Positions 7,335 through 14,210 of a stretch of DNA of 28,218 bases are shown piece after piece. Where the stretch lies: contig JAYTOR010000075.1 in assembly GCA_043747685.1 (NCBI GenBank), forward strand, positions 1 to 28,218, read 5' to 3'. The translations under genes and the position numbers were made by a program. Every line of letters starts with the position of its first letter. The first letter of the stretch is position 1. The stretch is from JANXUF01 sp043747685. GTDB taxonomy: Bacteria > Actinomycetota > Acidimicrobiia > Acidimicrobiales > Ilumatobacteraceae. The notes beneath the pieces are model-generated. The model ran no database searches. It was not told the DNA's origin and saw only the letters and a program-made list of their open reading frames with translations.

Positions 7335-7358
7335 ATGTCAGGGACCGTGGCGAGATGA
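7335..7358 (+). CDS. 7-codon leaderless upstream ORF overlapping zwf start
   Basis: ATG at 7335 encodes MSGTVAR and stops with TGA at 7356-7358, overlapping the zwf ATG (7355-7357) as ATGA. zwf itself has no Shine-Dalgarno sequence, so ribosomes that load on the leaderless upstream ORF could re-initiate at zwf. The alternative is that the peptide is incidental. Confidence 0.35.
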   Translation: MSGTVAR

Positions 7359-8830
7359 CCAATCATTCCGATCCGAACGACGTCTCTTCGACATTGATGT
7401 CGCCACTCAAACCGCATGTGATCGTGCTCTTCGGCGCGAGCGGTGATCTCGCGAGGCGCAAACTACTCCCAGGTCTGCTCCACCTGTCACAGGCCGGCCT
7501 GCTTCCCGACTGTCGCATCATCGGTACGTCTCTCGACAATCTCGACGATGAGCAGTTCCGCAACTTCGCCCGCAAGGCCAGCGAAGAATTCTCCTCGGCA
7601 CATCACGTCTCTGACCGTGTATGGGAGCAGTTCGGCCCGAGACTGCGATTCGTTCCACAGGACGACGGTCCTGCGGCCTTGAAGCTCGCCGTCACCGCAG
7701 CTGAGCGCGAACTCGGCGGCGAACCCCGTCGGCTGCACTATCTGAGTGTTCCGCCGAATGCCGCGCGGGCGGTGGTCAAGACGCTCGGCGAGGCAGACCT
7801 CGTGGATCGATCGCGCATCATCATGGAAAAGCCGTTCGGCACCGACCTCGCCAGCGCTCGTAAACTCAACGCCTATCTCCACGAGACGTTCGCCGAGGAG
7901 CAGATCTTCCGCATCGACCACTTCCTTGGCAAGGAGGCTGCGCAGAACATCCTCGCCTTTCGCTTCGCCAACGGCCTGTTCGAGCCGATCTGGAATCGCA
8001 ACCACATCCAACACGTGCAGATCGACGTGCCGGAGGTCCTGTCGCTCGAACAGCGCGTCGGGTTCTACGAGCAGACGGGTGCCTACCGCGACATGGTCGT
8101 GACGCACCTCTTCCAGGTGCTCGCCTTCATGGCGATGGAGCCGCCGACGGCGTTGGAGCCGAGGGCGATCAGCGAGGAGAAGAACAAGGTCTTCCGTTCG
8201 ATGCGAATGATCGAACCGAGTCATGTCGTCCGCGGCCAGTACCTCGGCTATCGCGACGAACCGGGCGTTGCCGCCGACTCCGACACGGAGACGTTCATCG
8301 CCCTCAAGGCGGAGATCGACAACTGGAGATGGGCCGGTGTGCCCTTTTTCCTGCGGACCGGGAAGCGCATGGCAGAGGGTGCCCGCATTATCTCGATCGC
8401 CTTCCATGAGCCACCGAAGAGCATGTTCCCGCCGAACTCTGGCGTCGGCCAGCACGGTCCTGACCACTTGACATTCGACCTCGCAGACGCTTCGAAGCTG
8501 TCGCTTTCCTTCTATGGCAAACGGCCGGGTCCTGGCATGAAACTCGACAAACTCAGCCTGCAGTTCGCGCTGCACGAGACCGGCCGTCAGACCGACGTGC
8601 TCGAGGCCTATGAGCGCCTCATCCACGATGCGATGAGCGGTGATCACACCCTGTTCACGACCTCGGAGGGCATCGAGCGCCTCTGGGAATTGTCGACCAG
8701 CCTGATCGATTCGCCGTCACCCGTGCGTTCGTACGCGCCAGGCTCGTGGGGACCGAACGCCATCCATCAGTTGATCGCCCCGCATGCATGGCGGCTGCCG
8801 TTCGAGCGTGGTTGGCGCAGCAAGGAATAG
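7355..8830 (+). CDS. zwf: glucose-6-phosphate 1-dehydrogenase
   Basis: The 491-residue enzyme oxidises glucose 6-phosphate to 6-phosphogluconolactone, the first oxidative pentose-phosphate step, and makes NAD(P)H. The Rossmann fingerprint GASGDLARRKLLP is near residues 26-38. The substrate signature RIDHFLGKE, with catalytic His and Lys, is near residues 185-193 and is followed by the ILAFRFANGLFEPIWNRN block. The length equals that of typical bacterial Zwf. It stands alone, with no pgl, opcA, gnd or tal next to it, unlike the usual actinobacterial tkt-tal-zwf-opcA cluster. The ATG overlaps the stop of a short upstream ORF. Confidence 0.95.
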   Translation: MTNHSDPNDVSSTLMSPLKPHVIVLFGASGDLARRKLLPGLLHLSQAGLLPDCRIIGTSLDNLDDEQFRNFARKASEEFSSAHHVSDRVWEQFGPRLRFVPQDDGPAALKLAVTAAERELGGEPRRLHYLSVPPNAARAVVKTLGEADLVDRSRIIMEKPFGTDLASARKLNAYLHETFAEEQIFRIDHFLGKEAAQNILAFRFANGLFEPIWNRNHIQHVQIDVPEVLSLEQRVGFYEQTGAYRDMVVTHLFQVLAFMAMEPPTALEPRAISEEKNKVFRSMRMIEPSHVVRGQYLGYRDEPGVAADSDTETFIALKAEIDNWRWAGVPFFLRTGKRMAEGARIISIAFHEPPKSMFPPNSGVGQHGPDHLTFDLADASKLSLSFYGKRPGPGMKLDKLSLQFALHETGRQTDVLEAYERLIHDAMSGDHTLFTTSEGIERLWELSTSLIDSPSPVRSYAPGSWGPNAIHQLIAPHAWRLPFERGWRSKE

Positions 8831-8847
8831 ACGAACGAGCTCGACAC

Positions 8848-8899
8848 TGTCACCCAAGGACCGAGATCACGGTCGGCGTGACCGCGCCGGCTGGTGACA
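8848..8899. terminator. candidate hairpin terminator between convergent genes
   Basis: TGTCACC and GGTGACA (7 bp) enclose an inner GACCG/CGGTC stem in the 69-bp gap between zwf and the minus-strand hydrolase. There is no T-tract. The position between convergent genes is the main support. Confidence 0.35.
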
Positions 8900-9676
8900 T
8901 CAGGCGAGGAACTCGACGATCGCCCTGCTGAACTCCGGGTTGGCGACGGCGCTCAAGTGGTCACCGGCGATTGTCAAAAGTCTGGCGCCCGGTATCGCCG
9001 CAACGAGCACGTCTGGCCTCTGTGCCAGTTGATCCTTTTCGCCGACGATGAGCAGTGTCGGAGCGGTGATCTGATCGAGGGCGATCGGCGAAGTATTGCG
9101 GGCCTCTGACTGGGCGGCGAGGGCGAATCGGTCGGCACCCTGGCGGTCGGCGAACTTGCGGAACTGCCGTACGATTGGATCGGCGATCGAGGCCGGGTCG
9201 TCGGCGCGTAGGCCAACGGCGAGTGCATCGGTATCGAGGTGACGTCGTTCGACTCCGCCCAGTTCGGCAACCCCGGCACCGACCCCGCCGACGACGAGTC
9301 GTTGGATACGGGTGTCGAAACTGGCGGCGATGAGGGCGACGATCGCACCCATCGAGTACCCGACGAGGTCGATGGCGGGCGAATCGAGGACATCGAACAG
9401 CGAGACGAGATCGCGAGCCATCCGTTGCTCGCCGTACGAAGCGGCGTTGTGCGGTTTGTCGGAGATTCCGTGACCTCTGGCGTCGACTGCGACGACCTGA
9501 CGACCGGCATCGACGAGCGCGCCGACGACACCAGGAACGACCCAGTTCGACTGCGCATTGGCGGCGAAGCCGTGGTGCAGGACGACCGGCACCTCGTCCG
9601 ATTCCCGACCCCAACTGAAGTAGGCGATCTCGATTCCATCGCTCGCCGTGAACTGCCTTGCCGGGGCGTGAGACAT
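8900..9676 (-). CDS. alpha/beta hydrolase
   Basis: This 258-residue protein has the alpha/beta-hydrolase fold. HHGFAAN supplies the oxyanion hole (about residues 34-40), VDARGHGISDKP the strand-4 region, and GYSMGA the nucleophile elbow with its Ser. The acid lies in IVGEKDQLA and the catalytic His in AGDHLSAV near the C-terminus. It could be an esterase, lipase-like enzyme or C-C hydrolase, and the substrate cannot be read from the sequence. An AGGAG ribosome site precedes the ATG at 9676. It is convergent with zwf and divergent from the riboflavin kinase gene. Confidence 0.86.
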   Translation of the reverse strand: MSHAPARQFTASDGIEIAYFSWGRESDEVPVVLHHGFAANAQSNWVVPGVVGALVDAGRQVVAVDARGHGISDKPHNAASYGEQRMARDLVSLFDVLDSPAIDLVGYSMGAIVALIAASFDTRIQRLVVGGVGAGVAELGGVERRHLDTDALAVGLRADDPASIADPIVRQFRKFADRQGADRFALAAQSEARNTSPIALDQITAPTLLIVGEKDQLAQRPDVLVAAIPGARLLTIAGDHLSAVANPEFSRAIVEFLA

Positions 9677-9947
9677 GAGTGAACCGTACTCCTGGCGCTC
9701 GGCTGGACGTGCGATCGGCGTGCGTAGGTCTCGGTGTCTCGTACGCGCCGTTTCGAGCGCAACATATCTTGCGACGGCCCCACCATCGAACGACACCCCG
9801 ACGATTACCTGGCATTCGACCGACCGGCAGGCACGGGATTCCGACTCTCGATCCGAGCTGATCGGCACGTATTCATCACCCGCGAACCGACTCCACAGTG
9901 GTGGCGTAGTTGCGACCATGAACGATGTGACGGTGTTGGAGAAGACG

Positions 9948-10418
9948 ATGAATTCGACCACATCCGGATCCGCGGTGCCGACTTCCCGCCAGTTGGAGAT
10001 CGACGAGCGAGTGTTCGTCGACGGCATCGTCGAGCACGGCGACGAGCGTGGGCGGACGCTCGGGTTCGCCACGTTGAACCTCGGCATCAACCCCAACGAT
10101 CTGACGACGCCCGATGGTGTGTTTGCCGGATATGTCCGTCTAGAGGACGGCTCGATCCATCGCACGGCGATCTCCGTCGGCCGCCGGGCGACGTTCTACG
10201 AGGAGCGAGGACTGCGGCTCCTCGAAGCACACGTCCTCGACTTCAGCGGTGACATCTACGACCAGCACATCACGGTCGAGATCGTCGCCGCATTGCGTGA
10301 CCAGGTGCGCTTCGACGGCGTCGAAGCGCTCGTCGCCCAGTTGCGCTGCGATGTCGTGCGCTGCGCCGAGGTGCTCTCGGCGATCCGCCCGAGCGTCCCC
10401 CTCACGAACCCCGCCTGA
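9948..10418 (+). CDS. stand-alone riboflavin kinase
   Basis: The 156-residue protein matches only the C-terminal flavokinase domain of RibF, which phosphorylates riboflavin to FMN. It shows GDERGRTLGFATLNLG, corresponding to the family's GRxLGFPTxN Mg-ATP motif with Ala replacing Pro but Thr and Asn kept, then DGVFAGYV and the riboflavin-binding LEAHVLDF block. The FAD-synthetase half of bacterial RibF is missing, and no remnant of it was recognised upstream. GGAG lies 6 nt before the ATG at 9948; an in-frame ATG at 9918 would add 10 residues. A full bifunctional RibF elsewhere in the genome is likely but unseen. The 3' end overlaps the MFS remnant by 17 bp. Confidence 0.8.
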   Translation: MNSTTSGSAVPTSRQLEIDERVFVDGIVEHGDERGRTLGFATLNLGINPNDLTTPDGVFAGYVRLEDGSIHRTAISVGRRATFYEERGLRLLEAHVLDFSGDIYDQHITVEIVAALRDQVRFDGVEALVAQLRCDVVRCAEVLSAIRPSVPLTNPA

Positions 10419-11082
10419 CTATGCCACTGGGGGAGCCCCGGTCGGTCGATGCAACTCGGTGGCATCGTCTGTGCGGTGTGCGTCTGCTTTGGCTGCATCC
10501 ATCTTCGACGTCGTCAGTCGGGGGGATCGCGTAGATGGCGAGTAGCGCACCGATGACGGCGGCGGCGATCCATGGAGCCCGGAGCGCAGTCTCGCGTCCC
10601 TTCCACGGCTCGACGACGGTCACGATCAGTCCGCCGATCGCTGTGCCGATCGGCATCATGCCCCAGGCAAAGAAGCGGTAGATGCTGTTGACCCGTCCGA
10701 GCAGATGATCCGGAATGATCGATTGGCGCAACGAGACCGTGATCACATTCCAGATCATGCCGACCATCGTCGCCACCGAGAAAACCACGAAGACCATCTG
10801 CCACTTCGACGACATACCGATGATCGCCGGAAGGATCGCCCCGCTGACGAGCGTCAGCCAGAGGGATGGCCCGCTCCCGAGGCGTCTGCTGATGCGCGGC
10901 GCAGCGGTCGCACCGATGACGCCACCGACCGCACCGCCCATCGTCAGCACCGCGAATTCGATCGGTGTCGTCTTCAGCACCTCCTGAGCGAAGAGGACGA
11001 GCGTGCTGATCTGCATTGCGCCGACGCCATTCATCACACCGAGGATGATCGCCATCGACCGCAGCAGCGGATGGCTCCACAA
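10402..11082 (-). pseudogene. MFS transporter, C-terminal half (separated by in-frame stops)
   Basis: This 226-residue frame encodes about six membrane helices of a major-facilitator exporter, beginning at the central loop (LWSHPLLRSMAI) and including LRQSIIPDHLLGRVNSIYRF, a motif common in EntS-like and macrolide-exporter-like proteins. It is in the same frame as the N-terminal half (11194-11829). Between them lie TAG (11194-11196), 36 sense codons and TAA (11083-11085). The intervening codons read FRAKARPIRARA ... WKAELKEGVR, a plausible cytoplasmic central loop. A TTG with AAGGAGG 10 nt upstream could allow separate translation. The last 30 residues look non-conserved and overlap the riboflavin kinase 3' end. 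Confidence 0.65.
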
Positions 11083-11193
11083 TTATCGGACGCCCTCCTT
11101 GAGTTCAGCCTTCCAGGACGCCTCCGCCGCCCGGCCCGTCGGCGCCTTGTCATTGGTCGCCCTGGCACGAATCGGACGTGCCTTGGCGCGGAA

Positions 11194-11829
11194 CTACCCG
11201 GCGATGACGAAGACGATGCCGGCTGCGAAGAAGAACGAGACGGCATCGACGGCAAACGGTAAGAAGAAGGCGACGGCGATCATCAGGCTGCCGAGTGGTG
11301 GTCCGATAAAGGTGTTGGCGACCATTTCGGCAGAGATCATCCGCCCGTTCGCCCGTTCGAGATTGGATTTGTCGACGATCGAAGGGACGATCGTTTGTGC
11401 CGAATTGTCGCGCAGTACTTCGGCGAAGCCGAGCAGCAGGCTGGCGAACAGCAGCACGCAGTACAGGCCGGTTCGGGTGCCGACGACGCCGGCAATTGCT
11501 GGCGGCTTCGGGAGTTGGCTGCCGAGCCCGAGCACGGCGACAGCGACGACGATGGTGATGCATCCGCGGATCACGTCCATCAGCACGATTGCCTGACGGC
11601 GAGCGACACGATTGGTGATGACCCCGGCCGGCAGGGTGTACACGAGCCAGGGCAGTCGTTGGGCAACGGCGACGAGCGCGATCAGCAGCGGATTGCGGGT
11701 GACCGCCGATGCAAGCCATGGATACCCGATCTGATCGACGCCGTCGCCGAGACTGGAAATGACGGTCGCGCTGAACACCCTGTGATAGTTCCTGCCGAGC
11801 GGCGCCGGCCTGGCAGCGGTGGGCGTCAC
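11194..11829 (-). pseudogene. MFS transporter, N-terminal half (truncated by TAG)
   Basis: The 211 residues encode the first six membrane helices of a major-facilitator exporter of the drug/siderophore (MFS_3, EntS-like) type. SSLGDGVDQIGYPWLA forms helix 1, and PAGVITNRVARRQAIVLMDVIRG is a motif-A-like loop between helices 2 and 3. The GTG start at 11829 overlaps the stop of the upstream regulator as GTGA, a sign of translational coupling. Translation should end at TAG 11194-11196 before the second half. A premature stop rather than a frameshift separates the halves. Alternatives are a genuine split transporter or stop readthrough. Native cargo is unknown. Confidence 0.65.
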
Positions 11830-12212
11830 GATAGTGATTTCGGTGCCGGCAGCACCGGCAGATCCGTGGGGTACACGGCATAGAAGAAACCGAAAACGGT
11901 GTCCCCGCCGCGTGGGCCGCTGACGAACTCTGCGGCGATCGCGTCCAGTCGTCGGCCGAATTCGGCACCTCTGTCAGCGGGGATGCGGGCATGGCGGAGA
12001 CCGCTTGTCATCTGACTGATGACACCCTCGGCGATGCGGTCGGATTCCGACAGTGCAGTCGCCAGGAACTGATCAGGATGCGCTCCTTCGGAAATAGGGT
12101 CGGCGCCCTGGTGGAAGACGATGGTCTTCGCCGCCCTGCCCCAGAATTTCTCGGTCATCGCCCTGACCTGGCGAGTTCGCACGACGCGCACGAATCCGGC
12201 TCGCTCGAGCAC
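11826..12212 (-). CDS. ArsR-like HTH transcriptional regulator, 5'-truncated
   Basis: The 128-residue frame begins within a winged-helix domain: VLERAGFVRVVRTRQVRAM is the end of the recognition helix and wing. The codons just upstream, without a start codon, read ALVARRTVDHHLK, clearly the recognition helix, and are then cut by an in-frame TGA at 12252-12254. Only 41 bp separate that stop from the YqeY-like gene, so the first helices have no room and appear lost. The remainder continues into an effector or dimerisation region (FWGRAAKTIVFHQG). It would have controlled the MFS gene, which it overlaps by 4 bp. The GTG at 12212 is only nominal, and the gene is probably non-functional. Confidence 0.6.
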   Translation of the reverse strand: MLERAGFVRVVRTRQVRAMTEKFWGRAAKTIVFHQGADPISEGAHPDQFLATALSESDRIAEGVISQMTSGLRHARIPADRGAEFGRRLDAIAAEFVSGPRGGDTVFGFFYAVYPTDLPVLPAPKSLS

Positions 12213-12295
12213 TTTGAGATGGTGATCGACGGTTCGTCGGGCTACGAGTGCTCAATTCCAGCGGATTCCGGCGAGGGCCGGTACATGATGGCGGT

Positions 12296-12760
12296 ATGGG
12301 AACGCTCAAAGACCAACTGCAGCAGGATCTCACCGTGGCGATGAAGGCCCGCGACGAGCTCACCGTTTCGACATTGCGGATGGTGCGCGCAGCGATCATG
12401 AATGCCGAGGTCGCCGGTCAGCGGGCGGTCGCGCTGACCGACGAGCAGGAGCTCGCTGTGTTGCGCAGCGAGGCCAAGAAGCGGGCCGAGAGCGTGGAGA
12501 TCTATGCGCAGGCGGGTCGCGACGAGGCAGCTGCGAAAGAACGGGCCGAACAGGCGGTCATCGAGCAGTATCTGCCGGCGGCTGTCGACGTCGGCGACCT
12601 AGCAGGCATCATCGACGAGGAGGTCACCGCGGCTGCCACTGCTGGTCAGACGGGACCGAAGGCGATGGGCGCTGTCATCAAAGCGGTGCGCAGACGTGCC
12701 CCTGGAGCCGATGGATCCACGGTTGCTGCACTGGTGAAAGCGGCACTCGTCACCGCCTGA
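12296..12760 (+). CDS. GatB/YqeY domain-containing protein
   Basis: This 154-residue protein matches the YqeY family along its length. The N-terminal MGTLKDQLQQDLTVAMKARDELTVSTLRM helix bundle is followed by a charged helix (EAKKRAESVEIYAQAGR), EQYLPA, and the C-terminal TGPKAMGAVIKAV segment, which resembles the tRNA-binding tail domain of GatB. YqeY proteins may bind or act on tRNA, but their biochemical role is not firmly known. The start at 12296 is set by homology (MGTLKDQL); no ribosome site is obvious. Its 3' end is 6 bp from the convergent FKBP gene. Confidence 0.87.
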   Translation: MGTLKDQLQQDLTVAMKARDELTVSTLRMVRAAIMNAEVAGQRAVALTDEQELAVLRSEAKKRAESVEIYAQAGRDEAAAKERAEQAVIEQYLPAAVDVGDLAGIIDEEVTAAATAGQTGPKAMGAVIKAVRRRAPGADGSTVAALVKAALVTA

Positions 12761-12766
12761 CGAGCT

Positions 12767-13144
12767 TCAGCCCGGCAGTACTTCCAATAGATCGACGACG
12801 AAGACAAGCGTCTCGCCACCCTTGATCGCCCCGCCAGCACCGCGACTGCCGTAGCCCAGGTGGGCGGGGATCGTCAATGTGCGACGGCCACCGACCTTCA
12901 TGCCGGCGACGCCCTGGTCCCAGCCCTGGATCACATGACCTGCACCGAGCGGGAAGTCGAACGGATCGTTGCGGTCCCAGCTGGCATCGAATTGCTGGCC
13001 TGAACTCCAGGCGACGCCACAGTAGTGCACGACAACGGTGCTGCCGACAGTGGCCTCGGTTCCGTCGCCGACGACGTCGTCCTCGATCAGCAGATCGGCG
13101 GGCGGGTCACCGGCGGGAATCGTGATGGTTGGCTTACTACGCAT
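12767..13144 (-). CDS. FKBP-type peptidyl-prolyl cis-trans isomerase
   Basis: This 125-residue single-domain FKBP catalyses proline isomerisation. Conserved elements include VVVHYCGVAWSSGQQFDAS (with the active-site Tyr and the Phe-Asp pair), FPLGAGHVIQGWDQGVAGMKVG, and IPAHLGYGSRGAG before the final FVVDLLEV strand. There is no signal peptide or membrane segment, so it is probably cytoplasmic. It lies 19 bp downstream of the VOC gene on the same strand, possibly in an operon. TAGCGT 7 nt before the ATG allows an additional leaderless transcript. Confidence 0.92.
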   Translation of the reverse strand: MRSKPTITIPAGDPPADLLIEDDVVGDGTEATVGSTVVVHYCGVAWSSGQQFDASWDRNDPFDFPLGAGHVIQGWDQGVAGMKVGGRRTLTIPAHLGYGSRGAGGAIKGGETLVFVVDLLEVLPG

Positions 13145-13151
13145 CGCCGAA

Positions 13152-13157
13152 ACGCTA
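13152..13157 (-). promoter_or_regulatory. candidate -10 element, leaderless FKBP transcript
   Basis: TAGCGT on the minus strand lies 7 nt before the ATG at 13144, in the 19-bp gap after the VOC gene. It could give an internal start within the operon. Confidence 0.25.
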
Positions 13158-13163
13158 TCGGGG

Positions 13164-13613
13164 CTACAGGCGGAGTGCCTTCGTCGGCGCGCCGAGCGAC
13201 GCCAAGTCGTTCCAATCGACGCCGGGGACGTCGACATACAATTCGAGTTCGTTGCCATCAGGGTCGAAGAGGTACAGGCTGTGGGTGACCGTATGGTCGC
13301 TGGCGCCCGCCAGTTGCACGCCGGCAGCCTGAATGTGGGCGAGCACCGCACGCAGCTCGTCGTCGGTATCGCCGACCTTGAGACCGAAGTGGTACATGCC
13401 GACGCGGCGGCCAGACGGGATCGGCTTGGCGCCGCTGCCGACCTGGATCAGCAGCAGTTCGTGATGGGTGCGGCCGGACGAGAACATCGCCACGGGCATC
13501 CCGCCCTCGCCTCCGAGCACCATGTTGAAGCCGATGACGTCGCGATAGAAGGCGACGGACTTGTCGATGTCGCTGACGTAGAGGACGATGTGACCGAGTT
13601 CTTTGACGCTCAC
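13164..13613 (-). CDS. VOC family protein (glyoxalase/extradiol dioxygenase fold)
   Basis: The 149-residue protein has the vicinal-oxygen-chelate fold of two beta-alpha-beta-beta-beta modules. Likely metal ligands are His8 in ELGHIVLYV, the His in MYHFGLKV (second module), and the Glu in DPDGNELELYVD. The SVAFYRDVIGFNMV helix-turn is typical of catechol 2,3-dioxygenase-like members. Substrate and chemistry cannot be assigned. The GTG at 13613 follows AGGAAGG and gives a start just before the first ligand; a TTG at 13643 is possible but less likely. It is divergent from a MarR regulator that may control it. Confidence 0.85.
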   Translation of the reverse strand: MSVKELGHIVLYVSDIDKSVAFYRDVIGFNMVLGGEGGMPVAMFSSGRTHHELLLIQVGSGAKPIPSGRRVGMYHFGLKVGDTDDELRAVLAHIQAAGVQLAGASDHTVTHSLYLFDPDGNELELYVDVPGVDWNDLASLGAPTKALRL

Positions 13614-13706
13614 GATGCTTGCCTTCCTGTGCCGGGGCAACAATCCGGCGTACTTGAGAGTTCAACTACTGATCAAGCTACATGAACGATCAATCATTTC
13701 CTCGAA

Positions 13707-13712
13707 TACAAT
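13707..13712 (+). promoter_or_regulatory. candidate -10 element, leaderless marR transcript
   Basis: TACAAT is followed by 7 nt and the ATG at 13720. An ATGAAC about 19 nt upstream could be a weak -35. GTTCA and TGAAC arms about 20 bp apart in the same 106-bp divergent spacer might bind the regulator. Confidence 0.45.
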
Positions 13713-13719
13713 TGCTGCC

Positions 13720-14178
13720 ATGGCGACGGCGCGGTGGCTTACGGAAGACGAACAGCAGACGTGGCGGGCATTCGTCAGGATGACCCACACAGTGATGGGA
13801 TCGCTCGATCGGCAGCTACAACGCGACGCCCGCCTGCCGCATGGCTACTACGTCCTCCTCGTGAAACTCTCCGAGGCACCGGACCGCTCGATCAGGATGA
13901 CAGAACTGGCTGAGACGTTGAGTTGGTCGCAGAGCCGCATGTCCCACGCCGTGGACCGTCTGGTCAAGGACGGCCACGTTGTCCGCATGCCGTGCCCGAC
14001 CGATCGTCGCGGCAGTTTTGCCATCTTGACCGACGCCGGCTTCGAGACGCTGCAGCGCGCAGCGCCCGGACATGTCGATGAGGTCCGCAGAACGATGTTC
14101 GACAATCTCACCCCGACCGAGCAGCGCCAGCTCCGGAGGATCGCCGAACGGATCGTCGCCGGGGCCGCTGAACGTTGA
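13720..14178 (+). CDS. MarR family transcriptional regulator
   Basis: The 152-residue protein has the MarR winged-helix layout. An N-terminal dimerisation helix (EDEQQTWRAFVRMTHTVMGSLDRQLQRD) is followed by the helix-turn-helix SIRMTELAETLSWSQSRMSHAVDRLVKDGHV, then the wing with CPTDRRGSFAILTDAG containing the conserved DxRG-like Asp-Arg-Arg-Gly, and a C-terminal dimer helix. The subgroup with WSQSRMSH recognition helices is common in actinobacteria. It is divergent from the VOC-FKBP pair and may regulate it together with itself; the ligand is unknown. The ATG probably starts a leaderless mRNA. Confidence 0.9.
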   Translation: MATARWLTEDEQQTWRAFVRMTHTVMGSLDRQLQRDARLPHGYYVLLVKLSEAPDRSIRMTELAETLSWSQSRMSHAVDRLVKDGHVVRMPCPTDRRGSFAILTDAGFETLQRAAPGHVDEVRRTMFDNLTPTEQRQLRRIAERIVAGAAER

Positions 14179-14210
14179 ACGTCGTCAGCCGGCCATCTCA
14201 GCCGCCTACC

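Noticed and set aside
9675..9917. An N-terminal extension of the riboflavin kinase frame that might be an FAD-synthetase remnant
   Set aside because: The region lacks the nucleotidyltransferase motifs (GxFDGxHxGH) and overlaps the start and ribosome site of the divergent hydrolase gene.
10402..11829. Pyrrolysine or other recoding of the TAG in the MFS gene
   Set aside because: A second, different stop (TAA) follows 36 codons later, and nothing else in the window shows in-frame TAG recoding. Decay or a split gene is simpler.
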